A DNA stretch of 33,393 nucleotides from Kiritimatiellia bacterium (GCA_018399555.1 JAGYOL010000013.1:1-33393); one strand, 5' to 3'. Shown: positions 16,531 through 24,050, counted from the stretch's first letter. The notes: generated by a model from the letters alone, not told the origin. Program-made: numbers and translations.

Positions 16531-17742
16531 ATGACAAATAAAAAACAATTAGTCGTGGTGATGACGGTTTTTACAGGGTTGTTGCTGATAGCTCAATCTT
16601 CCGGCGCGGAGGAGCCGAACGGGTTGAGATATAACAATCTTTCCGTTTCACCCTATGTGAATCTTGAGTATACCTATGACTCCAATGTGAACTACTCCAA
16701 GGATGATGAGGAGGATGACAATATCTTTTCAATTCACCCGGGTGTCGATCTGAATTACAAAGGCAATGATTGGGGCCTCAACGGTACCGCCTGGTACCGC
16801 CGTGACTTCTATCAGGACAACGACCGGCTGGATGAGAACAGCTACGGCGAAAATGTCGATTTCTACTGGGAATCGCCGCGTGGTCTCAGCTTCCTGCTCG
16901 GTCAACGCTATGTGATGAGTTCCCAGAGTGATTCGCTGACCTCCGAGCCGGACGGACGGGGCATGTGGCGTGACCGCAATGAGTTTGAGCTCAGCGGCGC
17001 CCTCTCCTACACCTTCAGCGAAAGAACCCGCGCCACCATCAACGCCATGTACTGCGATCTGTGGTACGATAACGATGGCGATCAATACCGCCCGCTCTAT
17101 GGCTGGGAGGAGTATTCGGTCGGCCTGCAGCTGGCCCGTCAATTGACCGCCAAGAGCGATTTTATTATCAATGGTTCGTACCAGGAGTATAAGAGCGACG
17201 GAGCGGTCGGCGGTGTAAGCCCCGACAGTGTCGGTTATACGCTCATGGCCGGTTTCGGTTCACGCGCCACCGAAAGAATCAAATACAATCTGCTGGCCGG
17301 CGCCTCGATGTTCGACTACGCCGAAGGTGATCAGCTGTACGGATTTGTCTATAATGCCAATGTAAGCTGGCTGCTCTCACGCAAGTGGGCCGCCACCTTC
17401 GCCGGCTCAAGTCAGTTCCAGCCCAGCGAGCGCGAAGCCAATCAGGCCACCCAGAACTATACCGCATCTTGCGGTCTGACTTACAAAATGACCCGCCGCC
17501 TGACTGCTTCGATGGATTTGGCCTACCGCCGTGAGGAAAACGAGTACAGCTACGATTACGGCAACGGAGTAGAAAGTTCAGGCAGCGACGACCGCTACTC
17601 CGCGCGTCTGATGACCCGTTATCAGTTGAAGAAATATGCATCACTCTACGCCGGTGTTGAATATGAGGATCAGCGCTCCGATGACGAGCAGAGCGAGTTT
17701 GACCGATTCCGCGGAAAACTCGGGTTGAGCCTGCGCTACTAG
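16531..17742 (+). CDS. Outer-membrane beta-barrel protein of the exopolysaccharide locus (BBP2-like)
   Basis: 403 aa with a signal peptide (VVVMTVFTGLLLIAQSSGAEE). The mature sequence alternates polar and hydrophobic residues in many short strands, for example GLNGTAWYRRDFY, YGENVDFYWES and RATINAMYCDLWYD. It starts with the VSPYVNLEYTYDSNV segment common in barrels found with OPX-type export genes, and it ends in LGLSLRY, where a terminal aromatic residue marks BAM-dependent outer-membrane proteins. AAGGAG lies 10 nt before ATG 16531. Its position between OPX and Wzy-like genes suggests that it provides the outer-membrane pore or exit site for the polymer. This is inferred from context; the sequence itself shows only the barrel. 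Confidence 0.87.
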   Translation: MTNKKQLVVVMTVFTGLLLIAQSSGAEEPNGLRYNNLSVSPYVNLEYTYDSNVNYSKDDEEDDNIFSIHPGVDLNYKGNDWGLNGTAWYRRDFYQDNDRLDENSYGENVDFYWESPRGLSFLLGQRYVMSSQSDSLTSEPDGRGMWRDRNEFELSGALSYTFSERTRATINAMYCDLWYDNDGDQYRPLYGWEEYSVGLQLARQLTAKSDFIINGSYQEYKSDGAVGGVSPDSVGYTLMAGFGSRATERIKYNLLAGASMFDYAEGDQLYGFVYNANVSWLLSRKWAATFAGSSQFQPSEREANQATQNYTASCGLTYKMTRRLTASMDLAYRREENEYSYDYGNGVESSGSDDRYSARLMTRYQLKKYASLYAGVEYEDQRSDDEQSEFDRFRGKLGLSLRY

Positions 17743-17771
17743 GTGACAGCCGGTTTGTATATCACTTTCGT

Positions 17772-17813
17772 AAAGGCGTCTGCGCGGTGTTGTAAGGCAT
17801 GCCAGGCGCTTTT
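17772..17813 (+). terminator. Hairpin with short T run between barrel and Wzy-like genes
   Basis: AAAGGCGTCTG (17772-17782) pairs with CAGGCGCTTTT (17803-17813), giving an 11-bp stem with two G/U pairs and a 20-nt loop, which contains GGCATGCC. The T run is short, so it would be at most a partial terminator that lowers expression of the downstream membrane protein relative to the barrel. Confidence 0.35.
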
Positions 17814-17835
17814 CTGATCAGAATATTGTTCAGCT

Positions 17836-19242
17836 ATGCTTCAGAGATTATTTACAAAATATTGGCTCGCGTTCAATATCGGATTCACCGTCGTTCTGAC
17901 ATGGCTGATTCTTCCGCAATCAATCAGATCATCCAGTTTTTCTTTTCTGCTCCTGATGTCGTTTCTTATTGTCGAGATGACACTGCTGCTGCCTTCGGTT
18001 TATCGCGGTGAGACGCTGCAGACCGCCAGGGTGCGCGCACTCTCAAATCTGACGCATGATGGATTTGCCTATACCGCCCTTTTCGTGCTTCTGTATCTTG
18101 GCGTCCAGTGGCTGAATGGTGGCTTGGAATCAGTTTACGATATCAGGGCCGGGGTGTGGGGCTATCAGGCACCCGATGCCGGATGGCTTCCCGGCAGCGT
18201 CAAAAGCGGTGATGCTTTTCGGGCCTTCAATGTTGCTGCCGCTCTCCTGATAATCGGGTGCGCTCTGCGCAATGCTGTGGGCAAACGGGCCAAACGGGCT
18301 TTACTGCAATGGCTCAGTGTGTGCAGCGGAGTCTTCGCTCTTTTTGCCGTAGCCAAAGGGTTGCTCGGCGGTGAGCCTTACTCTGCCTATATGCATACGC
18401 CACTGACATGCGGCTGGGGCACCTTTTTCGGTTTCTGGATGATTGTTGCGATCGGAGCATTTGCAGAGTCCCTTTCGGCGCAGAGCGGCAGACCATACCT
18501 GGTCTATGTTTTCGGCATAGCTTTCAATCTGATCGGGGTCCTGTTTTACGCATCTCTGCCGGCCATGCTCTTCTATAGCGCGTTAAGTATTATTCTGATG
18601 GTCTACGCTGGCATATCAATCGCATTTCATGCGCCTAAACATTTCAACGTCAAAATGTTCTTTCTTACCGTTCTTGTGTATCTCTCAATCTTAGGTGGCG
18701 GCTATTTTGCTTTGCCGGAAGGAGCGGTGGCATCCAAGATCAACAATGTTTCAGAGATAACGGAGCACTTTGAGCAGATTGCCGCCACCAGATCAGTGCG
18801 GATGGATGCGGCAATGCAGATCTGGCAGGATCACATTTGGTACGGCAGCGGAGTCAACGGTTTCGAACACTATCTCGGCTCCGTGCTTGATGATCAGGCC
18901 TGGAGCAAGGTACGTGCCGACAAAGGTTTTGTTTACAATGATATGGTGCAGATTCTCTGTGAGTTCGGTATTCTGGGATCGGCGGCCTTGGCAGCAGTGA
19001 TTGTCACCCTGCTTGTGCCGCTTTTTTATCGTGCCCATATCGCCTGGGTCAAAGATACCCGTGACGCCAATGCCGGACGTAAATATATATTGCGGATTTC
19101 GCCCTTTGTCGTCACCGGTGTGATCGCCACCCTGGTGTGCCTGGCGGAATCATTAGCCGCCAGTCCGTTCAGAATGCCAGCTATGGTTTTTTCTTTTTTT
19201 GTCGTCCTTTTAACAATGCCGGCCTTTCTGCCGGCTCGCTGA
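17836..19242 (+). CDS. O-antigen ligase/polymerase-like membrane protein (Wzy/WaaL family)
   Basis: 468 aa with about ten to twelve predicted membrane helices. The large periplasmic loop carries the family pattern: R near IAATRSVRMDAAMQIW, then IWYGSGVNGFEHYL, then VYNDMVQILCEFGILGS. O-antigen ligases and Wzy polymerases usually show GxGxxxF followed by HNxxLQxxxExGxxG; here the His is Tyr (YND), a conservative oddity worth noting. The likely role is to polymerise or transfer undecaprenyl-linked repeat units at the periplasmic face of the inner membrane. The start at ATG 17836 lacks a strong ribosome-binding site. It lies 33 bases before the Wzc-like gene and after the barrel gene, in the order usual for a Wzy-dependent export locus. 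Confidence 0.85.
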   Translation: MLQRLFTKYWLAFNIGFTVVLTWLILPQSIRSSSFSFLLLMSFLIVEMTLLLPSVYRGETLQTARVRALSNLTHDGFAYTALFVLLYLGVQWLNGGLESVYDIRAGVWGYQAPDAGWLPGSVKSGDAFRAFNVAAALLIIGCALRNAVGKRAKRALLQWLSVCSGVFALFAVAKGLLGGEPYSAYMHTPLTCGWGTFFGFWMIVAIGAFAESLSAQSGRPYLVYVFGIAFNLIGVLFYASLPAMLFYSALSIILMVYAGISIAFHAPKHFNVKMFFLTVLVYLSILGGGYFALPEGAVASKINNVSEITEHFEQIAATRSVRMDAAMQIWQDHIWYGSGVNGFEHYLGSVLDDQAWSKVRADKGFVYNDMVQILCEFGILGSAALAAVIVTLLVPLFYRAHIAWVKDTRDANAGRKYILRISPFVVTGVIATLVCLAESLAASPFRMPAMVFSFFVVLLTMPAFLPAR

Positions 19243-19275
19243 CTGTAACCGATTTTTTGACTGAGGAGATGTTTT

Positions 19276-21798
19276 ATGAGTGATGACCACAATTCCGGCA
19301 CTGAGTCAAGAGCCAGTCGCCCGATCTACTACGGTGGACAGACCCCGGCGGCTGAGGCCGCTTCTTCACCACATTCTTCGGCTCTCTACTACGGCGGCAG
19401 AAGCCCGGCTGCTTACGCCACCACAGCCAGATCACCGGCACTATATTACGGCGGTGCTGCGCCGGCGGCGGGATACCCTGGCTATGGCTATGGTGCTGGC
19501 GGCTACTACTACGGCGGTGCCGGCAGCGGTATCAGCGATGATGATGATTCACTGACCGGCGCAATTACCATCGGACGTATGATCCGTGTCTGCTCACAAC
19601 GCTGGATAACGATTTTTGTCTTCGTGATAATAGGGCTGGTTGCATCGTTCGCTGTCTTTAAAATTTCCCCGGTTGTGTATGAAGCACGCGCCGTCTTTGA
19701 AATGAGCTTGCGTCGTCCCTCGGTGCTTGGTCTGCGTGAGGCGGTAATCGACACCTCCCAGGGAACAATGAGTGAAGTTTTCAATACGCGTCTGGCCCGT
19801 CTGCGATCACGCGCCGTGATCGACCAGATTGTGACCCAGTACCGTAGCGATTACCCCAGTTCAACAGTCTCCGACGAGGAGCTGATCAGTACGCTGGTCA
19901 ACTCAAAAATGGAGTTGCAGCGCCGCTCGATGTTGATCACCATCACTGTGCAGTCCACCGATAAAAAACTGGCGGCCGATCTCGCCAATGCCTACGCCAA
20001 GGCCGCTGAAACCTTCACCGCCGAACAGAACCGCAATCAGTCTGAAATGGCCGTCGCCTGGCTGCACACAACCACCGAGCAGCAGAAACGTGCACTTGAA
20101 CGCGCCGATAAGGAGATGCTGGAGTACCGCGTCGCCCACCAGCTCGATACAATGGAGAATGAAAGCGAAATCGCCAAACAGTCGCTTGCAACCATCAATA
20201 CCGAAATAATGTCACTGGAAAGTGAGCTCACCAAAGCCCGCGAACTGCAGAAAACTCTGGAGGCAATCCAGAATGAGCCTGAAAAATTCGGCAGCCTGCC
20301 TGAGTCTATCCCGCGGACAGCCGAAATCGGAACAGCGTATGCCAAGCTGCTGAGTGCCCTGGCTGAAAAAAACTCTATGATGGCCCGCTATACCGCCAAC
20401 CACCCCGAAGTGAAGGTTAAAGAGAAAGAGGTTGAAATATTCCGCCAGCAGTTTGCCGATGTCGTCTATCGTGCCCTTGAAACCTGTAAGGCCAATGTCG
20501 ATCTGCTGCAGCGCCAGTTGGGCCAGTTGACCCCTGAACAGGAACGACTGATGAAGAAGATTTCAGAGCTTGAACTTAAAACCGTAACAGCACAGATGAA
20601 ACTTGATCAGTTGGCACGAGAACGCGAGGTCGCCGATATTAACTATAAAGCATTGCTGCAGCGTACCAATGAAGCCCAGCTCGATGCCGATCAGAACACC
20701 GCCCTGATTAAACAGGTGGAACAGGCCTTTGAACCAAACCGGCCGGTCAAACCCAATCCGATGATTATCTTTCCCGCCGGACCAGTGCTCGGCTTGATTT
20801 TCGGGGTCCTCTTTGTTCTGGTACTTGACCATCTGGAAGACAAAATCGTAGGGGTCTCCGATATCGAACAGCGCCTGCGTCTCAAAACACTGGCCGTTAT
20901 TCCGCATGTGCGCCGAAAGAAAAGAGAGCAGCTCGCGCTTGCAGTCAAAAACGAAAAATTCTCACAGTTTGCCGAGGCCATCGCCGGCTTGCGTAATCTG
21001 CTGGATTCACCCCGCTACGCTGAAATCAGCAAGGTCTGCCTGTGTATGAGCACCCAGCCAGGCGAGGGTAAAACCATCACCTCCTGCTCACTGGCAATAT
21101 CCTGCGCCCAGAGCGGACAGAAAACACTGCTGGTGGACTGCGATATGCGTCGGCCGCGTCTGGCCCGTATCTTCGAGAAAAAATCAGCGGAGTATAAAAG
21201 CCTGCCCCACCGCATACGCGAAGGAGGCGTCAGCAGCTTCGCCGATCTGTCGGTTGCCTCCGGCATCGAGAATCTGGATCTGGTGCTCTCAAAAGCCTCA
21301 TCGGAGATCAATCCCGCCAACCTGATGGGTAGCGGCTCCATCAACGAGTTCTTCGCCTGGGCGCGACAGAATTATGATCGCGTCTTTATCGACTCGCCGC
21401 CGTACGGTATCGTCGGCGATGTTATGGTGCTGGCCTCTCTCTCCGATGCGGTCATGATACTGTGCTGCCCGGACCGCACCCGCTTCCGCCCGATTAAACA
21501 TGCCGCCAGAACCCTGACCGAATCCGGCGCCCGCGTGATCGGTGTCATCGTCAACGATGTCGATTTCGGACGACGTAACCAGTTCAGCCAGTACGACTAT
21601 CACTACCGCTATGCCTACCGCTATACCTCCCGCTACGGCGCATACGGGCAGGGAAAAAAATTAAACATCGACGGAGTCGGCAAGAATAAAAAACAATCAC
21701 CCGAAACTGCTATGCTGGATGACGATGATCTCACCCCGTCGGCTGCGACTATGCCAAGGGATGTCGTTGACCATTCGATGATGGATGACGACGATTGA
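19276..21798 (+). CDS. Wzc-like polysaccharide co-polymerase and tyrosine autokinase
   Basis: 840 aa. The N-terminus (residues 18-81) carries four YYGG motifs about 20 residues apart in a Pro/Ala/Ser/Gly-rich stretch, placed before the first membrane helix (110-128) and so in the cytoplasm. A Wzz-type periplasmic domain follows, with a long coiled-coil region, roughly 225-460. A second membrane helix at about 496-518 follows the PNPM segment usual before it. The BY-kinase domain has Walker A QPGEGKT at 594-600, Walker A' LLVDCDMRRPRL and Walker B VFIDSPP. A tyrosine-rich cluster at about 773-793 (YDYHYRYAYRYTSRYGAY) is the usual autophosphorylation tail, followed by an acidic C-terminus. GAGGAG lies 7 nt before ATG 19276. 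It controls polymer length and export with the OPX protein; the N-terminal YYGG extension is unusual. Confidence 0.93.
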   Translation: MSDDHNSGTESRASRPIYYGGQTPAAEAASSPHSSALYYGGRSPAAYATTARSPALYYGGAAPAAGYPGYGYGAGGYYYGGAGSGISDDDDSLTGAITIGRMIRVCSQRWITIFVFVIIGLVASFAVFKISPVVYEARAVFEMSLRRPSVLGLREAVIDTSQGTMSEVFNTRLARLRSRAVIDQIVTQYRSDYPSSTVSDEELISTLVNSKMELQRRSMLITITVQSTDKKLAADLANAYAKAAETFTAEQNRNQSEMAVAWLHTTTEQQKRALERADKEMLEYRVAHQLDTMENESEIAKQSLATINTEIMSLESELTKARELQKTLEAIQNEPEKFGSLPESIPRTAEIGTAYAKLLSALAEKNSMMARYTANHPEVKVKEKEVEIFRQQFADVVYRALETCKANVDLLQRQLGQLTPEQERLMKKISELELKTVTAQMKLDQLAREREVADINYKALLQRTNEAQLDADQNTALIKQVEQAFEPNRPVKPNPMIIFPAGPVLGLIFGVLFVLVLDHLEDKIVGVSDIEQRLRLKTLAVIPHVRRKKREQLALAVKNEKFSQFAEAIAGLRNLLDSPRYAEISKVCLCMSTQPGEGKTITSCSLAISCAQSGQKTLLVDCDMRRPRLARIFEKKSAEYKSLPHRIREGGVSSFADLSVASGIENLDLVLSKASSEINPANLMGSGSINEFFAWARQNYDRVFIDSPPYGIVGDVMVLASLSDAVMILCCPDRTRFRPIKHAARTLTESGARVIGVIVNDVDFGRRNQFSQYDYHYRYAYRYTSRYGAYGQGKKLNIDGVGKNKKQSPETAMLDDDDLTPSAATMPRDVVDHSMMDDDD
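19327..19518 (+). repeat. YYGG-encoding repeats in the Wzc-like kinase
   Basis: Four YYGG motifs at residues 18-21, 38-41, 57-60 and 78-81 have spacings of 20, 19 and 21 residues. Three are followed by (x)xPAA and two are preceded by SSAL or SPAL. The codons tactacggyggy recur, so this is a low-complexity repeat that could expand or contract. It lies in the cytoplasmic N-terminus, where the tyrosines could be kinase substrates. Confidence 0.8.
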
Positions 21799-21805
21799 AG
21801 CCTGC

Positions 21806-21817
21806 GCTGTGCACAGC
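21806..21817. promoter_or_regulatory. Perfect 12-bp palindrome, possible activator site upstream of the sigma-54 promoter
   Basis: GCTGTGCACAGC is self-complementary and starts 8 bases after the Wzc-like stop codon. It lies about 145 bases upstream of the expected sigma-54 transcription start, a usual distance for enhancer-binding-protein sites. Weaker dyads follow at 21838-21848 (TCAC-GGT-GTGA) and 21884-21903 (AAGTG-N10-CACTT). Its use as an activator site is inferred from position only. Confidence 0.35.
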
Positions 21818-21933
21818 ACGCCTGCGTCATATGTGTATCACGGTGTGACATTGTGTCTGCCGCGATCAAGTGTTTATCGCTCAAAGTGGCCATTGTGGCA
21901 CTTGTTCTGTCAGATTATTCTGTTTTTCAGGGA

Positions 21934-21949
21934 TGGCACGCCTTTTGCT
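21934..21949 (+). promoter_or_regulatory. Sigma-54 promoter of the Cys-rich peptide gene
   Basis: TGGCACG, four bases, then TTGCT matches the -24/-12 consensus (TGGCAC-N5-TTGCW) at every defined position with correct spacing. Transcription should start near 21960, giving a leader of about 34 nt before the ATG at 21994. A TATATTAT stretch just downstream could be read as a sigma-70 -10 box, but no -35 box sits at the right distance. Sigma-54 promoters need an AAA+ activator; none is encoded in this window. Confidence 0.75.
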
Positions 21950-21993
21950 GAATATATTATACAAAGTTAACGTATTACAAAAGGAGATTGAAA

Positions 21994-22221
21994 ATGAAAA
22001 ACTTGATGATGTATATGGCGGTTGTTGCAGCAATGTTCATGGCACCTGCGGCGGTTGAAGCCCAGCAGTGCGGAGCACCTTGTAAGAAGGCTGCCAAAGA
22101 GAGTTGTACTGTACGTAAGAACTGTCCGGAAAGGGATAGCTGCAAAAAAGAGTGCAAAACTGAGTGTAATCAGAAAAAAGCGGCTGAGCGGAAAGCATGC
22201 TGCCCTAAAAACAAGGCTTAA
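21994..22221 (+). CDS. Secreted Lys/Cys-rich peptide, 75 aa
   Basis: The ORF track starts at TTG 21988, but ATG 21994 follows AAGGAGA with 6 nt spacing and opens a standard signal peptide (MKNLMMYMAVVAAMFMAPAAVEA, cleaved before QQC). The mature part is about 52 residues with nine cysteines and some fifteen lysines. Cysteines lie in short spacings (CGAPC, CKKECKTEC, and a final CC), and hydrophobic residues are almost absent, so there is no classical folded core. Such a composition could suit metal binding, a disulfide-knotted peptide, or electrostatic binding to anionic polysaccharide. I do not recognise a named family. The gene is a closed unit with its own sigma-54 promoter and strong terminator, directly downstream of the Wzc-like gene. 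The odd cysteine count allows an intermolecular disulfide. Confidence 0.85.
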   Translation: MKNLMMYMAVVAAMFMAPAAVEAQQCGAPCKKAAKESCTVRKNCPERDSCKKECKTECNQKKAAERKACCPKNKA

Positions 22222-22244
22222 AAACAACTGTTGAATAAAGTCAG

Positions 22245-22282
22245 AAAAGCCGGTCCCCGATGTGGCCGGTTTTTTTGTTTTT
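22245..22282. terminator. Intrinsic terminator after the Cys-rich peptide gene, probably bidirectional
   Basis: CCGG-T-CC pairs with GGCCGG across a 7-nt loop with one bulged T, and A-rich and T-rich flanks extend the stem. On + it is followed by TTTTTTT-G-TTTTT. On - it is followed by CTTTTCTGACTTT, so it may also end transcripts from the convergent M20 dipeptidase gene. Confidence 0.85.
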
Positions 22283-22321
22283 AGCCCTGAAAACTGCAGT
22301 TGCCATTTTGCCGTTAACAGG

Positions 22322-23689
22322 TTAAAACGCCAGTGCGCTCAGAATGGAGTATGACCACTGCATGACCTGCTTGAATTGATCAATCCCAAAAGATTCGTTC
22401 GGGCAGTGAATGCGATCTTCTTCGCGACCAAATCCCACTAGCAGCGGTGCCGCGCCGGAGTATTGCCGCAGGGTAGCGATAATGGGTATGGATGCGCCTT
22501 CCCACCTGAAAACCGCCCCACGGCTGTCCATGTCGCGCAAAACCCTCTCGGCAATCTGAAATATCGGCGTGTTCACAGCCAGTCGGAAACCGGGTGCTCC
22601 CTTCACAATTTCGGAAAATGAAATTTCAAGCCCGGGCGGACAGTTGCTTACAAGATGTTTCTTCAGCGCGGTCAGCGTCCGCTCAATCTGCTGACCAGGT
22701 ACCAGCCGCATACTCAGCTTGGCTGTGGCTTCGCTGGGAATAATGGTTTTAGGTCCCGTTCCCGTGTGCCCTGAAAAAATTCCGTTCACCTCGATCGTCG
22801 GATAAAAGCCAGCCCGCTCCACAGGCGGCAGAGCACGTTCACCCCCCAGCGGCGGACAGCCGGTCTCAGCTTGATAAGCATCCGCACTAAGCTGATCACG
22901 GTTGGCCAGAGAGCGCTCTTCTTCCGTCGGCTCTATCATGCCGTCACAGAACTCAGCTACGGCAATAGAACCGTCTTGATTGTGCAGCGTCGCCAGTAAT
23001 CGCGCCAGCCCCTGTGCAGGATTCGGTGCCACGCCGCCATGAACACCGGAGTGCAGATCATAGTCAGGACCCTTCAATGTTACGGTCATATTCTGTATGC
23101 CGCGCAGCGCGGCTATGATGGCGGGTTGCCCGTTGCCGGCACAGCAGGTGTCACTTACCAGCAGAACATCGGATCTGATCTGATCGCCCAGATGCGGAAC
23201 CATCTCAAGGAGTCCGGCGCTGCCGGACTCCTCCTGCCCTTCAATGATAAGTCTGATCGTAGGGATGCTTTCACCCTCTTCAATCAAAGCCCGAAGACCC
23301 TGAATAAACGCGAAGCTCTGCCCTTTGTTGTCCTGCGCACCCCTGGCGTAAACTCTGCCGTCACGCAGACAAGGTTCAAACGGGGGACTCTCCCATTTTT
23401 CCGCCGGATCAGCAGGCTGCACATCGTAGTGACCGTAAAACAATACGGTGGTGTCGCATTCGGATGAGACGCGTTCCGCAAAAAGTACCGGCACCGGCAG
23501 ACCCTGATGCGGTATCCGGATTTCAACCTCAAACCCCATGGCTTTGAGATACTTTTTAAGCCAGGCTGCCGTGCGGGCACAATCACTCAGACGCAGAGGA
23601 TCGGCACCAAGTGATGGCAGCTTGAGCAGTTTGAACCATTCAGATAAGATGTGTTCACGGTTCTTTTCAAAATAGTTGTCGATATCCAT
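22322..23689 (-). CDS. M20-family metallopeptidase (dipeptidase)
   Basis: 455 aa. It is a zinc-dependent exopeptidase of the M20 dipeptidase group, probably cytoplasmic as no signal peptide is seen. Metal and catalytic residues are in place: GHYDVQ with His87 and Asp89, Asp120 in ARGAQDNKG, the general base and ligand pair in EGQEESGS (Glu153/154), a later Asp in LLVSDT, and the conserved His in the HCPNE segment near the C-terminus. The dimerisation or lid domain shows DLHSGVHGGVAPNP. I chose ATG 23689 over the track's TTG 23710 because AGGAG lies 8 nt upstream and the family begins at about MDIDNYF. It is convergent with the Cys-rich peptide gene and lies downstream of the tRNA-Cys unit on the same strand. 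The exact substrate is not evident. Confidence 0.92.
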   Translation of the reverse strand: MDIDNYFEKNREHILSEWFKLLKLPSLGADPLRLSDCARTAAWLKKYLKAMGFEVEIRIPHQGLPVPVLFAERVSSECDTTVLFYGHYDVQPADPAEKWESPPFEPCLRDGRVYARGAQDNKGQSFAFIQGLRALIEEGESIPTIRLIIEGQEESGSAGLLEMVPHLGDQIRSDVLLVSDTCCAGNGQPAIIAALRGIQNMTVTLKGPDYDLHSGVHGGVAPNPAQGLARLLATLHNQDGSIAVAEFCDGMIEPTEEERSLANRDQLSADAYQAETGCPPLGGERALPPVERAGFYPTIEVNGIFSGHTGTGPKTIIPSEATAKLSMRLVPGQQIERTLTALKKHLVSNCPPGLEISFSEIVKGAPGFRLAVNTPIFQIAERVLRDMDSRGAVFRWEGASIPIIATLRQYSGAAPLLVGFGREEDRIHCPNESFGIDQFKQVMQWSYSILSALAF

Positions 23690-23752
23690 CACGCTCTCTC
23701 CTGAAATCAAAAATCCCGCTTGAAAATTACAGAGATTGAATTAGCCGCACAG

Positions 23753-23788
23753 ACAAAAAAAACCGCAAACTCAATCGAGCTTACGGTT
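23753..23788 (-). terminator. Intrinsic terminator after tRNA-Cys
   Basis: Read on the - strand, AACCG...CGGTT form the base of a stem of about 14 pairs with two G/U pairs, closed by a GATT loop between CTC and GAG. A run of eight T residues follows. It begins 7 bases after the CCA end of tRNA-Cys, so it ends the small-ORF/tRNA transcript before the M20 gene. Confidence 0.85.
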
Positions 23789-23794
23789 GTAAAA

Positions 23795-23868
23795 TGGAGG
23801 TGCGAAGCGGAATTGAACCGCTGTAGGAGGTTTTGCAGACCTCAGCCTAGCCACTCGGCCATCGCACC
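23795..23868 (-). tRNA. tRNA-Cys (anticodon GCA)
   Basis: 74 nt including an encoded CCA. The acceptor stem is GGTGCGA/TCGCACC with discriminator T73, as expected for cysteine tRNAs. The anticodon arm is GAGGT-CTGCAAA-ACCTC, giving GCA at positions 34-36. The T arm is AGCGG-TTCAATT-CCGCT, matching the TTCRANY loop. It lies 7 bases after the stop codon of the 31-aa ORF, so it is probably cut from a shared transcript by RNase P. Confidence 0.96.
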
Positions 23869-23875
23869 CGTTCAA

Positions 23876-23971
23876 TTATTTGCTGATAGCAGCGCGGATA
23901 CGCTCTTTAACGCGTTTCTTGTAAGCTTCACGACGCTGACGTTTGGTTTTTTTTCTGTGTTGTTGTCCCAT
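23876..23971 (-). CDS. 31-aa highly basic protein upstream of tRNA-Cys (not in ORF track)
   Basis: An ATG at 23971 opens 31 codons ending in TAA. About half of the residues are Lys or Arg, beginning MGQQHRKKTKRQRR and continuing with KKRVKERIRAAISK, which would form a basic amphipathic helix. No membrane or signal segment is present. The composition resembles small ribosome-associated or RNA-binding proteins; similar short basic ORFs occur in PVC bacteria as far as I recall, but I cannot name the family. A strong promoter sits only 10 nt upstream, so the mRNA would be leaderless or nearly so, which agrees with the lack of a ribosome-binding site. The tRNA-Cys gene follows 7 bases after the stop. 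Overlap with the antisense track ORF 23872-25011 is coincidental. Confidence 0.7.
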   Translation of the reverse strand: MGQQHRKKTKRQRREAYKKRVKERIRAAISK

Positions 23972-23981
23972 AAGAACTCAG

Positions 23982-24011
23982 AATATAACAAATCCACCCG
24001 CAGAGTGTCAA
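23982..24011 (-). promoter_or_regulatory. Consensus sigma-70 promoter of the 31-aa ORF/tRNA-Cys unit
   Basis: On the - strand TTGACA (24011-24006) and TATATT (23987-23982) are separated by 18 bases; shifting the -10 by one gives 17. The -35 is a perfect match. The ATG lies 10 nt after the -10 box, so transcription would begin about 2-4 nt before it. Confidence 0.75.
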
Positions 24012-24050
24012 CAAGCCGGATAAAATAATTTCCGTTCGCAAAATGGCCAC

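Noticed and set aside
21896-21909. Second TGGCAC upstream of the Cys-rich gene
   Set aside because: The -24 half matches, but the -12 half reads CTGT where TTGC is required, so it is not a second sigma-54 promoter.
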